Origin: Macrosoma leucophasiata
Lineage: Eukaryota > Arthropoda > Insecta > Lepidoptera > Hedylidae
Assembly (NCBI GenBank): GCA_036365455.1
Contig: JAWQUS010000007.1
Span: 23,514,001 to 23,578,000 of the forward strand
Reading direction: 5' to 3'
DNA length: 64,000 nucleotides
The position numbers were made by a program, and so were the translations under genes. The notes beneath the pieces are model-generated. The model was given only the letters and a program-made list of their open reading frames with translations, was not told where the DNA came from and searched no databases. This document shows positions 49,001 through 57,232 of this stretch, in pieces. Within the stretch, counting starts at the first letter, position 1, and each line of letters opens with the position of its first letter.

Positions 49001-52000
49001 CATCATCTGCCCCTGCATCCCCGGCCCCGCCAGTTGGTTCTGCAGTTGGCTACCCATGGGGTTCCCCATGCCACCCATCCCCATATTGTTACCCATCTGT
49101 CCCTGATTCGGCACCATACCGATCCCACCGAGCTTGTTCTGTAGCTGCATGTTCAATTGCGGCCGTTGGTTCAATGTTTGGAGTAGATTCGTTGCAGTCT
49201 GTGACTGCGGCCCGCCTTGGGACACTATGGGACCCTGCTGACCCATCTGTCCCTGCATCCCCATCCCCGAGTTGGGGCCCATGACGCCCTGTTGTTGCAT
49301 CTGCTGCTGGCTCATGTTCATCATTTGGTTCCTTGTGCCCTGTGACGCCATATTCTGTAGTGCGTTTATGGGGTCGGGTGCTAGACCAGACTGGTTACTG
49401 GGTCCCGGCTGCGCTTGTCCTTGCTGAGGTTGAACTTGGCTGGGCGGCTGTTGGTTCGGATTTTGTCCTTGCATGTTTGGTGCGCCTTGATTCTGTTTTG
49501 GTAGTGCTGTAATACAATCATTACATTTTTATTTAAAATATGTACCTTCACGCCAAGTCCCCTATGCGTATTTAAAATAATATAGACATAATCTGAGCCT
49601 GTATTTCACATTTTTTTCGAAACATCATACAATTTAATACATCACACTATTCTAACTAAATATTATCTATTAAATGAATTAATCTCCATCAATGACAATT
49701 GGCTACTTGAAAATTTTATAATATTCTTATATGTACCATTATCCATTTTCTTTCAAAAATGCATTGTTTATTAATAATCTTTTCCCGATAAAGATTAAAT
49801 TTCATGCTAAAACGCTAGGTCACATGACATTTATGGGATGTGATGTCATGGCACAATGCACAATAATAAAAATCTTCTGGGCAAACAATTTCATCAGTGT
49901 TTGTTAATTGTATTGTGATGTCACGATATTCCCTCACGATGTATAATAGGGGGGGATAAATTGACCGCCGCCCGTATCAAAACTATCCTATGTTTTGATA
50001 TATATATATTTGATCCCAAAAAATGATCCTGTGGGATGCCATGGGATGATTTGATGAGTTTCCACAGGCTACGCGAAAAGCGACCTTCACGCGGGCGGAG
50101 CCTCAGGCAACAGCTAGTAATATTTAAATGGGAAAAAGTTAGGAAGTACTTAGGGACTACTTACACATCTCTCGCATGTGCAGAATAAGTTTGGCGACCA
50201 TGTTCATGTAATCTTCCCTTGTCTTGGCCTTCATGAACACATGGTTCTCCATCTCACTGCTGTTGCGGGCGACCTGCATCCCTGACCGCTGGATTACTTC
50301 CTCACTGCATACAATGTTACAAAATTTTGTTATCAATAGGGCGATCACAACATGATAATATATTATGAATGATGTCCAGTCAGGGTCTTTTTAAGGGTTC
50401 TAGAGTGCTAAAGGATAAGAACATCCCTAGAGACGTCCACAACAGTGTTGTGTGTCATTAGGGGAGAATACTTTAAAATTGTTACACTTGGCAGGCTTTA
50501 TCTATTGACTGCCATTGTTTGATTGACTGACTGCACTAGCAGAAGAATTCTCCTCCACAACATGGCGAGGGGGTCGTCACGTCCCAATACCTTAAATTGA
50601 ATGTATGATGATGGCTAATCCAGGCAGCCTTATGGTTGACTTCACCAGGTAAGTAGCCTCAGCGTAAAGAGAAGTCCAAACCTCAATCTCAAAAAGGTAT
50701 TATTCACTTGGAAATAATAGAATTTGCTTGTGATAGGTCAAATTACAAAATATAAAATTATAGCGAATAACAACTGAGAACTTAATATGTCAAAGTAAAC
50801 AAAAATAAAATTAATAATGGTCCAAAAATACTAATTAATAAAAACAGGTAACAACAGAATGTTCCATACTCTTTTACAAACGGTAAGATAAAACTAAATA
50901 AAAGAATATGGGACATTCTTTGTCATTCACTGGCAGAGTTCCAAAGCCCACATTACTGAGAATAAACCTGCCAAAAAAAAACTCAGTGGGGCCTCCTCAG
51001 CTTAGCTCATACAATACCCAGACATATGCCATAGGTGGGACCAAGCAATAGCAATGAAACAAATTTGCATAACACAGCGTTCAACATTGCATAAAAATAA
51101 TATATATTTTGAAATGTATGTTAGTTTAGAAGGTATATTATTATTTTTACTGGTAGTAGAATTCAAGGGCGCACCACCGCATTACCTCATCTATCTGCCG
51201 CCAAATGGTAGTGTTCAGCACTATCGTGTTCCAGTTAGATGGTAATGTATGGCCAACGCCCCATAACTATCACAGAGACATAAGAATTAAGGGCTCAGGG
51301 ATATAATGCATCTGCATTTGAGCTCTGGTTTTTGTGTAGATGTCTATAGGCTGCAGTCATCATTTAATATCCATGTGAATTGCATGCAGAGCTTCTTAAT
51401 GTATTAAAAAATATATTATATATTTCGTAACTTAGGTCCAAAATTACAGAAAATTGTGATAGGAGTTTATGATTGTTCCGATTGTGTCCATTAATAGATT
51501 TATAATGGCAACATCCCACTGCTGGGCCCGAGTCTCTCCCCTTTTTGGGGGGAGACCTGGAGCTTACTCTACCACACTGCTCTAATGCAGGTTGTTGGAG
51601 ATATGGGTTAGAAGCCAACTTGCTGTCGGATGTTTTCAAACCACCCTTTACCTCATCTATCTGCCGCCAAATGGTAGTGTTCAGCACTATCGTGTCCTGG
51701 TTAGATAGTAATATGTAGCCTCATAATCACTATCACAGAGACATAACAACTATGGTCTGGGGGTGGCAACACATCTGCATTTTGACCTCTGGTTGTGTGT
51801 AGATGTCTATGGGCTGCAGTCATGACTTAACATCCATGTAAACTGCACGCTTGTTTGACAAATTCATTACATAAAAAAAATCTGAGCTTATTATTTAATA
51901 TTAAGCATTGTAGTTGCTTGAATTAATTGGACATATTTCTATTTCCAACTTGATTTTTTTATCCTAAATTACTTATCCTATGTTATGTGAACTGGAGGCT

Positions 52001-52904
52001 GATGCTCTTAATCGCATATGTCATGCATTGAAGCTCAAATGGGGATGGGCAGGACACATATCAAGGTATACTGACAAGAGATGGACCAAACACTTGACAG
52101 AATGGCCCGGTCCCATAGGCAAGAGATCCATAGGCCGGCCAAAGAATAGATAGGCTGATGACATTGTAAAAGTAGCTGGGGTAAACTGGATGAATGTGGC
52201 TCAAGACAGGAGACGTTGGAATAAGATGGAGGAGGCTTTTACCCTTCAGGGACATACTGTTGCTGAGCAGCAACAATAATAAATTAAACAAATATAATAT
52301 ATATACAATTCTTCAACAATGGATACAAAGCTATAAATGGATACAAAGCTAAAAATAAGTAAAATAATAAATCGCATATGTCTCATGTGTCTCTCTTGCA
52401 ACACCTAAGACAAGGATCCACAGGGGTCTTCTTTAAGGAGTAAAAAAATGTTTTAATCATAGAAGTTCTACCACCACTGCAATCTTGAACAGGTATTTAA
52501 GATGTAGGCAGCGCCGCAATTCCCATGAGAGACATAGGTCAAGAGTGGCAATGTAAAGACATCTATTTTTATTGTAGAGTAGTGGCTCGGCCCAGCTTCG
52601 GACATATGCAATGAATGTTATAAGTTTAGCCTATGTTCCTCAGTGAAGATGTAGCTTTCGGTTAAACTAATTTTTGAAATCGGTTTAGTAGTATTTGTAT
52701 GAAAACGTTACACACAAACATACATACAAAAACACAAATGTTTCTCCTCTCGAAGGCTAAACTCTGTGTTAGCAAGCGAATAATTGAAAAGGGCTAGATT
52801 TCATATCCAATTAGAAATACTTACATTTTTGTCACAACGTTTTGGCGAAAAGTCTGCGTTCGCCAATTATCATCCATTGTGTTGAATTGTTTCAGGTTAT
52901 CCAT
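39890..52904 (-). CDS. Mediator complex subunit 15 (MED15/ARC105), complete, 11 exons
   Basis: MED15 is a Mediator tail subunit that contacts activators through an N-terminal KIX domain. Joined exons give 721 residues, close to insect MED15 length. KIX lies at about residues 9-74 ([35 protein letters not shown]). A Gln/Met/Gly/Pro-rich linker spans about 75-396 (exons 3-5). The conserved C-terminal part includes [19 protein letters not shown] (exon 6), [20 protein letters not shown] (exon 7), NPLLEVV (exon 8), [17 protein letters not shown] (exon 9), the YP-containing globular region (exon 10) and [13 protein letters not shown] (exon 11). All eleven joins keep phase with GT-AG sites. Odd points: repeated donor duplications at exons 5 and 10, and 13 consecutive Gly in exon 10. 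The start at 52904 could instead be a Met nine codons on. Confidence 0.93.
40710..40790 (-). pseudogene. Relic of MED15 exon 10 3' end (copy 3)
   Basis: Reads [20 protein letters not shown], then a damaged donor (CCG|GTAACG). Confidence 0.8.
41330..41400 (-). pseudogene. Relic of MED15 exon 10 3' end (copy 2)
   Basis: Keeps ATGGACGCCAGATGCGCCAG and a GTAATT donor; upstream sequence has diverged. Confidence 0.8.
41523..41782 (-). CDS. MED15 exon 10
   Basis: [10 protein letters not shown], 13 Gly, then [35 protein letters not shown] and [16 protein letters not shown]. Strongly G/C-rich. Donor AG|GTAATG; two relic copies of the 3' end lie in the next intron. Confidence 0.93.
42117..42566. mobile_element. 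Foldback element with inverted ends of about 45 bp
   Basis: Left TCAGATTAAG..GATACCTTGCACC..ACCTCC is complementary to right GGAGGT..GGTGCAAGGTATC..CTTAATCTGA. Interior of about 340 bp has no supported ORF. Confidence 0.8.
42626..42810. mobile_element. Family D MITE, truncated
   Basis: GTAGAGCGTTATCTCTGC and GCGAAAGAGATAACTCTCG arms; the right end is lost at the following SINE. Confidence 0.7.
42835..42960 (-). mobile_element. Dispersed T1 tRNA-like SINE
   Basis: The minus strand has acceptor ATTTCGG/CCGAAGT, B box GGTTCGATTCC (perfect consensus) and the GAAGTCAAATTTTTCTTTC tail shared with the array at 1-1433. Confidence 0.8.
43120..43222 (-). CDS. MED15 exon 9
   Basis: [34 protein letters not shown]. 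Phase fits both neighbours. Confidence 0.95.
43311..43968. mobile_element. AGGGTTCCGTAG repeat with palindromic (CTGT)n core
   Basis: Left AGGGTTCCGTAG and right CTACGGAACCCT are inverted. This repeat is widespread in Lepidoptera, typically followed by a CACTTGACCGGTTTTT-like segment as here. It lies in MED15 intron 8. Confidence 0.8.
43358..43432. repeat. Palindromic (GACA)n/(TGTC)n microsatellite
   Basis: A CAGA run followed by a TGTC run; the two halves can pair. Confidence 0.9.
43972..44225 (+). mobile_element. Family A copy
   Basis: From CCTAATATACTTGCCGCTAA to the A-rich tail. Confidence 0.7.
44253..44374 (-). CDS. MED15 exon 8
   Basis: [40 protein letters not shown]. Donor AA|GTCAGT gives Lys with the next exon. 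Confidence 0.93.
44375..45940 (-). other. MED15 intron 7
   Basis: Holds an antisense LINE fragment (44957-45320) and a dispersed repeat (45775-45915) related to the palindrome-bearing one at 12264. Confidence 0.75.
44957..45320 (+). pseudogene. RTE-type LINE fragment with internal deletion
   Basis: [18 protein letters not shown] (catalytic YADD region with Y lost) jumps straight to the C-terminal [27 protein letters not shown] and [12 protein letters not shown]. The middle of ORF2 is deleted. Ends with CCACGACCACTCTGCCAAGA. Confidence 0.85.
45941..46101 (-). CDS. MED15 exon 7
   Basis: [20 protein letters not shown] then [20 protein letters not shown] and [13 protein letters not shown]. Phase 0 donor AAG|GTGACG. 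Confidence 0.95.
46553..46728 (-). CDS. MED15 exon 6
   Basis: [19 protein letters not shown] then the conserved [26 protein letters not shown]. Donor A|GTGAGT, acceptor TTTGCAG. Confidence 0.95.
46772..46961. repeat. 95-bp tandem duplication in MED15 intron 5
   Basis: ACAAAGCGAAAGTCT starts at 46776 and again at 46871. The copies differ at a few positions. Confidence 0.9.
47041..47328 (-). repeat. 72-bp tandem repeat across the MED15 exon 5 donor
   Basis: Four units (the last degenerate) of 72 bp. Each carries an exon end (VPQQR) and a GTACGT or GTATGT donor. The intron part stays open: about [12 protein letters not shown] per unit. Confidence 0.95.
47257..47377 (-). CDS. MED15 exon 5 (shortest form), first of three donors
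   Basis: Encodes [17 protein letters not shown] to HLAHLVPQQ with donor CG|GTACGT at 47257. The next exon supplies G to complete Arg. Equivalent donors recur at 47185 and 47113, each adding 24 codons in frame. Confidence 0.85.
47378..48221 (-). other. MED15 intron 4 with family H repeat
   Basis: 47850-48195 is a dispersed repeat (CGGAGGGCACGTTAAGCCGT, later GTAAGCTCCAGGTCTCCCC). Relatives: 51480-51655 (-), 57596-57725 (+), 58395-58735 (+). Confidence 0.75.
48222..48419 (-). CDS. MED15 exon 4
   Basis: 65 codons: [18 protein letters not shown] to [16 protein letters not shown]; Ser/Pro-rich end. Acceptor CTCCGCAG, donor GTGACT. Confidence 0.9.
48420..48858 (-). other. MED15 intron 3
   Basis: AT-rich; a family D trace (GTACCCGACATGCACTATTG, AGCGTTATCTATTTCGCACC) at 48706-48790. 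Confidence 0.6.
48859..49506 (-). CDS. MED15 exon 3 (Gln/Met/Gly-rich linker)
   Basis: 215 codons, low-complexity MQ/MG/NQ repeats (for example [12 protein letters not shown]); starts [14 protein letters not shown]. Probably disordered; length is expected to vary between species. Confidence 0.93.
49507..50164 (-). other. MED15 intron 2
   Basis: AT-rich; 49930-50125 is an end of the CTAGCTG-type dispersed repeat (GCGACCTTCACGCGGGCGGA). Confidence 0.6.
50165..50304 (-). CDS. MED15 exon 2
   Basis: Rest of [37 protein letters not shown]. Acceptor TATGCAG, donor GTAAGT. Confidence 0.93.
51150..51655 (-). repeat. Arm of a 0.5-kb inverted duplication (partner 58590-59080)
   Basis: A composite of family A, a unique AT-rich spacer and family H that is almost identical, inverted, to the partner in Iwr1 intron 2. 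Confidence 0.9.
51984..52290 (+). pseudogene. RTE-type LINE 3' fragment
   Basis: Encodes [28 protein letters not shown], an in-frame TAG, then [20 protein letters not shown] and EEAFTLQGH. Typical BovB/RTE ORF2 C-terminus, inactivated. Confidence 0.85.
52825..52904 (-). CDS. MED15 exon 1
   Basis: 26 codons plus two bases; start of KIX helix 1 ([16 protein letters not shown]). Donor AAAAT|GTAAGT. Confidence 0.88.
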
Positions 52905-53110
52905 ACTATATAAACTTTCGCACAAGGAACTACTTCGTTAGAACACTATATTTCCTGATAACGCTGTTTCACCGCAGACCACTGTTTAGGTTTCACTAAA
53001 TTATTTTTTCCAAAGATTCTATGAATTGAAACGAAAACGAATATAATAAATCGGAATAGGTACCTAAACCTAAAGTACCTTTATCACAGACTACAGACAA
53101 ATAACCAAAC

Positions 53111-53875
53111 TAGGGATGTGAAAAAATAATCGATTATTTAAAAAAGCGATTAATAATCGACAATTTTTTCTGAATAATCGCTTTATTGGTTCGATTTTTT
53201 TTCACAAAAATAATCGATTCTTAATCGATTTTTATTTTAGCTATGTTACGTAATGCTTTCGCCTTTTTTTATTTTAAAAATTGTATCTATTTTTTTTTTG
53301 CCTTGAAAACATACTATAACTCAATCGGTTAAACAACACAGTCATTTCACATTTTAAATAGAATAGACTATAGTTTTATAAATTCATTTCCTCGTGAATT
53401 AAAACTTTATTTTTACCTCTCAGGAAACGCGATCTAAATTTGTCACATTTTGTATGCCCGTCAGCTTAATTCGGAGTTCCGGACTTCCGAACCAAACTGA
53501 ATTTTTAAAAATGCGCGCAAAAAAATTGCTAGTCCTTTATGATGATTTCAACTACTTTTCTGTTCTTTTATATATAAATAAGTATTAGAGATGATTTTCG
53601 TTATTCAGTAAAGCGTGTCAATAATATATTTTTTTTATTTTCATGCCCGAAGTAAATTGTATGTTTATTTGGTAAGTTGTTTCGATAAACAAATAAAGGT
53701 AATAAATTGTAAAAGCTTCGTATTTACGATTTTTTATATTAAAACTTTAAAATCGATATTTAAAAAAAAAATACAGCTAAGAATTTACGATTCTAAAATA
53801 AAAACTATAAGAATCGATTTAAAAATAATCGATTAATAAAAAAAACGATGTTTTGCCAGCTAAGTCACATCCCTA
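53111..53875. mobile_element. Non-autonomous hAT-like element with 8-bp target duplication
   Basis: Starts TAGGGATGTG and ends CACATCCCTA; AACCAAAC flanks it at 53103-53110 and 53876-53883. The interior is AT-rich with repeated ATCGATTA boxes and no transposase frame. An 8-bp duplication and such ends are typical of the hAT superfamily. Confidence 0.9.
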
Positions 53876-53883
53876 AACCAAAC

Positions 53884-55164
53884 CTTTATTACACAAATAC
53901 AACCGGATCATACGGATAGGGATTCGCAAAAAGTATCGATACTTGAGTAGTATCGATACTTTCGTTACGATTCCTAAGGTACTATAACTTTAATTATCGT
54001 GGTGCAACTTAGCATTAATTTTCTGGTACATTAATTTAAATATAACTGACTGTATACAGCAGGTTATCTGGAAGGAGAAATTAAATTTATTATAATTTGT
54101 TTATTGATTTCGACTGTGTTAGTACTGTGTGAAAATATAGAAATCAATATTCGCGTCCTGATGATATCATTGATGTCTTCTTAAGTTTCAAAAAGGTTGA
54201 CAAAACTACTGCAGCTAGTACAATATGTTTTAAATGACTACTTTTTAACCGACTTCAGAAAAAGGAGGAGGTTCTCAATTCGTCCGGACCTTTTTTTTAT
54301 CGGATTAATCTCCATGTCAAGTAAAACGATATTTCGTATTTATTTAAGCAGCGTAAAAGTAAGTATAATAAAGTATCACAGTCTAAAGAAAACGACCGTG
54401 TTAATTACCTACAGTCATCCAACGAACGTGTAATGTCAGAGCAATCGTGCGGGGCGTGCGACGCGAGGGACGGAGGAGGCGGTACCAAGTAGCCCATACA
54501 ACAACTGTCATCTACTTGGTACTTAGCGATAAAGGGTGCGAGATTTAAAATTTATTTTACTAAGTTTTTGGAAAGATGATATTGAAAATTTGATGTCAAC
54601 TTAACTGTTAATATTTTATTCTAATTTTCATTTATTAATAATGTCTGTTATATTTTACACTTTATGTACATACTTACTTCACAAACCGAAAAAATCATTA
54701 AATTAAATTCTAAATATTTTTTTTTGTTTGTATGTATTTGATATTCGGATTATTAGGAGATTATAGGCGTGACGTTTTTAGAATTCTTATATATGTTCAA
54801 CGTAAACTGACGCGTTACAAGCAACATAAACACAAACCAAAAACGTGACAACCCTAATGAATTTGCGTTTTTATGGGTGAAGGCGGCATATTGCAAAACT
54901 TCAAAGGCGATAAACTACTGTATGTACTTATACTGTGATAGTATAGTCAGTTAATGTCAGTCAACTCAGTCAAGTGAGTTACAGTCATTGAGTTACAGTC
55001 ACAGAGTACTATAATACATACTGAATTTGGTACGTGTTAGCAACGTTCACTTGCCCTTACATTGCCATCGCATTAGAACTAAGTTTGTACAGTACACCCG
55101 TTACAGTCAAGCTTAGATTAAGTACCTTCTATATATAAACATATATTCTTTCATATCTTCTCAT
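53884..55164. other. MED15-Iwr1 intergenic region, left part
   Basis: Short inverted AGTATCGATACT boxes at 53935-53965, the common lepidopteran AACCGACTTCAGAAAAAGGA repeat at 54247, and family G traces at 54310-54370 and 54940-55020. MED15 promoter elements should lie just above 52904 but no clear TATA or Inr is seen. Confidence 0.5.
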
Positions 55165-56615
55165 AGGGATTCTTTCTGGGTGTTGTGCAACCTTTGCTGG
55201 AGGTCCGGAAGAATCCCAAAGGATTGGCGGTGTGCGGTCATCGTGCCTTTGTATAAAGGCAAGGGTTCACGTATGGACTGCACCAGCTATCGAGCGATCA
55301 GTTTGATCAGTTTGGCAGCTAAAGTGTATGGGAAAGTCTTAGAAAGAAGAATGAAAGAGAAGTCCGACGGGTTGTTGTGGGATGCACAGGGTGGTTTCAG
55401 AACTGGAAGAGGATGTATGGATCAAGTTTTCTCCCTCCGCAACATCGTAGAGAAGCATCTTGCTGTGAGCCAGAAGGTTTTCTGCGGTTTTGTGGATCTG
55501 GAGAAGGCGTTTGATAGGGTATTACGAAAGGAGCTGTGGGACATTTTGCCAGAGTATGGTATTGATGGCAGTCTGCTCCGTGCAATACAGTCCACGTATG
55601 TGGGCTGTCAAGCATGTGTGCGGGTAGATGGTAACATGTCACCCTGGTTTGATGTTAACATCGGTGTCAAACAGGGTTGCGTGCTTTCGTCTAGGCTGTT
55701 TATTATATATCTGGACAAATGCCTCCAGAGGGTGAAGTTGATGGATGTGGGAGTGCGTATGGGTGACTTAGTGGTGAACTGTCTGCTTTACGCAGATGAT
55801 GCGGTAATTGTTAGCTCTACACCATCTGGGCTACAAGCACTAGTCACAGTCATGAAAGAGGATTGTATGGAGAAAGGCTTACAATTGAATGTGGATAAAA
55901 CTAAAGTATTAGTATTTGAAAGAGATGAACAGAGAACAAATGCAAGGGTAGTAGTAGATGATGCAGTGTTAGAACAGGTTGATGAAATTGTATATCTTGG
56001 ATGTGCTTTTAGCAAGGATGGTAGGTACACCACTGACATAGAAAGAAGAGTGCTTGCTGGGAATTGCGTGAATGGAGCGTTGGGTAAGCTGCTAGAATCT
56101 AAACATCTCAGCCAGCGGGCTCGACTAGCCGTACATAATGCTGTACTTACTCCAACGCTTTTATATGGAAGCGAGAGCTGGGTATGCAGGAAAGAGCATG
56201 AAAGTAAGTTGAACGCGGTCGAGATGAGATCTTTGCGCAAGATCTGCGGTGTATCACTCACCGATCGCGTTCGTAATGAAGATGTAAGAAAGAGACTTTG
56301 TGTGAATGATAGTATCGGTGTAAAAATGAAAAAAGGCTCCGATGGTTCGGGCATATAGAAAGAATGTCGAATGAGCGAATGACTAAACAGATATACAATG
56401 CGAATGTGGATGGTTGCAGAGGCCCAGGAAGACCAAGGCTGACCTACCATGACCAAATAGGTCGAGTTCTGTCTGATGGTGGTGTCAAAAGTCTTAGGAA
56501 TCGGCGTGCATGTATGAAGAGAATGATGAAGGTAGACGAGGCACGAGAGGTTTGTCAGAACCGGGATGTCTGGCGCTCTACACTCTCTGCCTACCCCGTT
56601 AGGGACCTGGCGTGA
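55165..56615 (+). pseudogene. LINE ORF2, reverse transcriptase to C-terminus, frameshifted
   Basis: Counting from codon 55180: motif A CGFVDLEKAFD (102-112), motif B GVKQGCVLSSRLF (162-174, with SR where most have SP) and motif C YADD (204-207; 55789-55800). Thumb and C-terminal GHIERM..GPGRPRL..YPVRDLA follow. Relative to the 13062 and 17839 copies, four bases are missing near 56336, shifting the frame. The endonuclease domain and 5' half are absent. It ends with a CATA-rich tail. It is the parent-like copy for the fragments at 13062, 17818 and 36563. Confidence 0.92.
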
Positions 56616-56659
56616 AGATACATACATATATATAAACAATGTACTCTGTGGTCTAAGCA

Positions 56660-56815
56660 GTCAAGTTATTCGAGTAAAGCGATGGCTAGATGGATCATAA
56701 CATGTACAATGATGTTTTGGAGTCAACCTGAAAGGTCTTGTTTTCGCACTGTTATTCTATTTCATTATACACGGGCAGTGACGGGCACTGTAATAAACCT
56801 ACATATGTTTATCTG
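56660..56815 (-). mobile_element. Family G remnant
   Basis: GTTTTGGAGTCAACCTGAAAGG and GGGCACTGTAATAAACCT match family G in reverse. Confidence 0.6.
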
Positions 56816-57088
56816 ATCTGATATCCCTGGAACCATCTAATCATCGTCATCTTCCAATCCTTTATTGTGGCCACTTTATAAAAGTTAAAAAAAATAACAA
56901 ATGAAATACTTGAATCCATGGCCGTAAAAAAGTATTAAAAAAAATACAAAAATCTCTTGAAAAACATACAAGAGTTAATTTAGATGTTAATTAAATTATG
57001 AATAGAAAAAGACATCAAAAACACATAATATACGAATTTACATGCTAAGTGTTATTTCTGAAATTCCATATTGTGAAGTGAAATAAAT

Positions 57089-57232
57089 ATGGCATCTACA
57101 GTATTACGAGTAAAGCGACGACTCGCAGATAACCCCCAAGACGCACTTGTGGTTCTGTGTAAACGCGTAAAAACAGATACTGAGGAAATATCTCCGTCGC
57201 TCTTCGTGTTCCGGGGTACTGTAGATAATCAG
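57089..57232 (+). CDS. Iwr1 exon 1
   Basis: 48 codons, MASTVLRVKRRLADN to FRGTVDNQ; donor CAG|GTAAGT. Confidence 0.93.

Larger units (their letters stand above)
50305..52824 (-). other. MED15 intron 1, repeat-rich
   Basis: Family C 50440-50590, family A (+) 51150-51400 and 51648-51890, family H (-) 51480-51655, an RTE LINE fragment 51984-52290, and a dispersed repeat 52575-52790. Confidence 0.75.

Noticed and set aside
51364..51687. 107-codon protein repeated at 58591-58875
   Set aside because: Identical because both lie in the inverted composite repeat; no domain and made of known non-coding elements.
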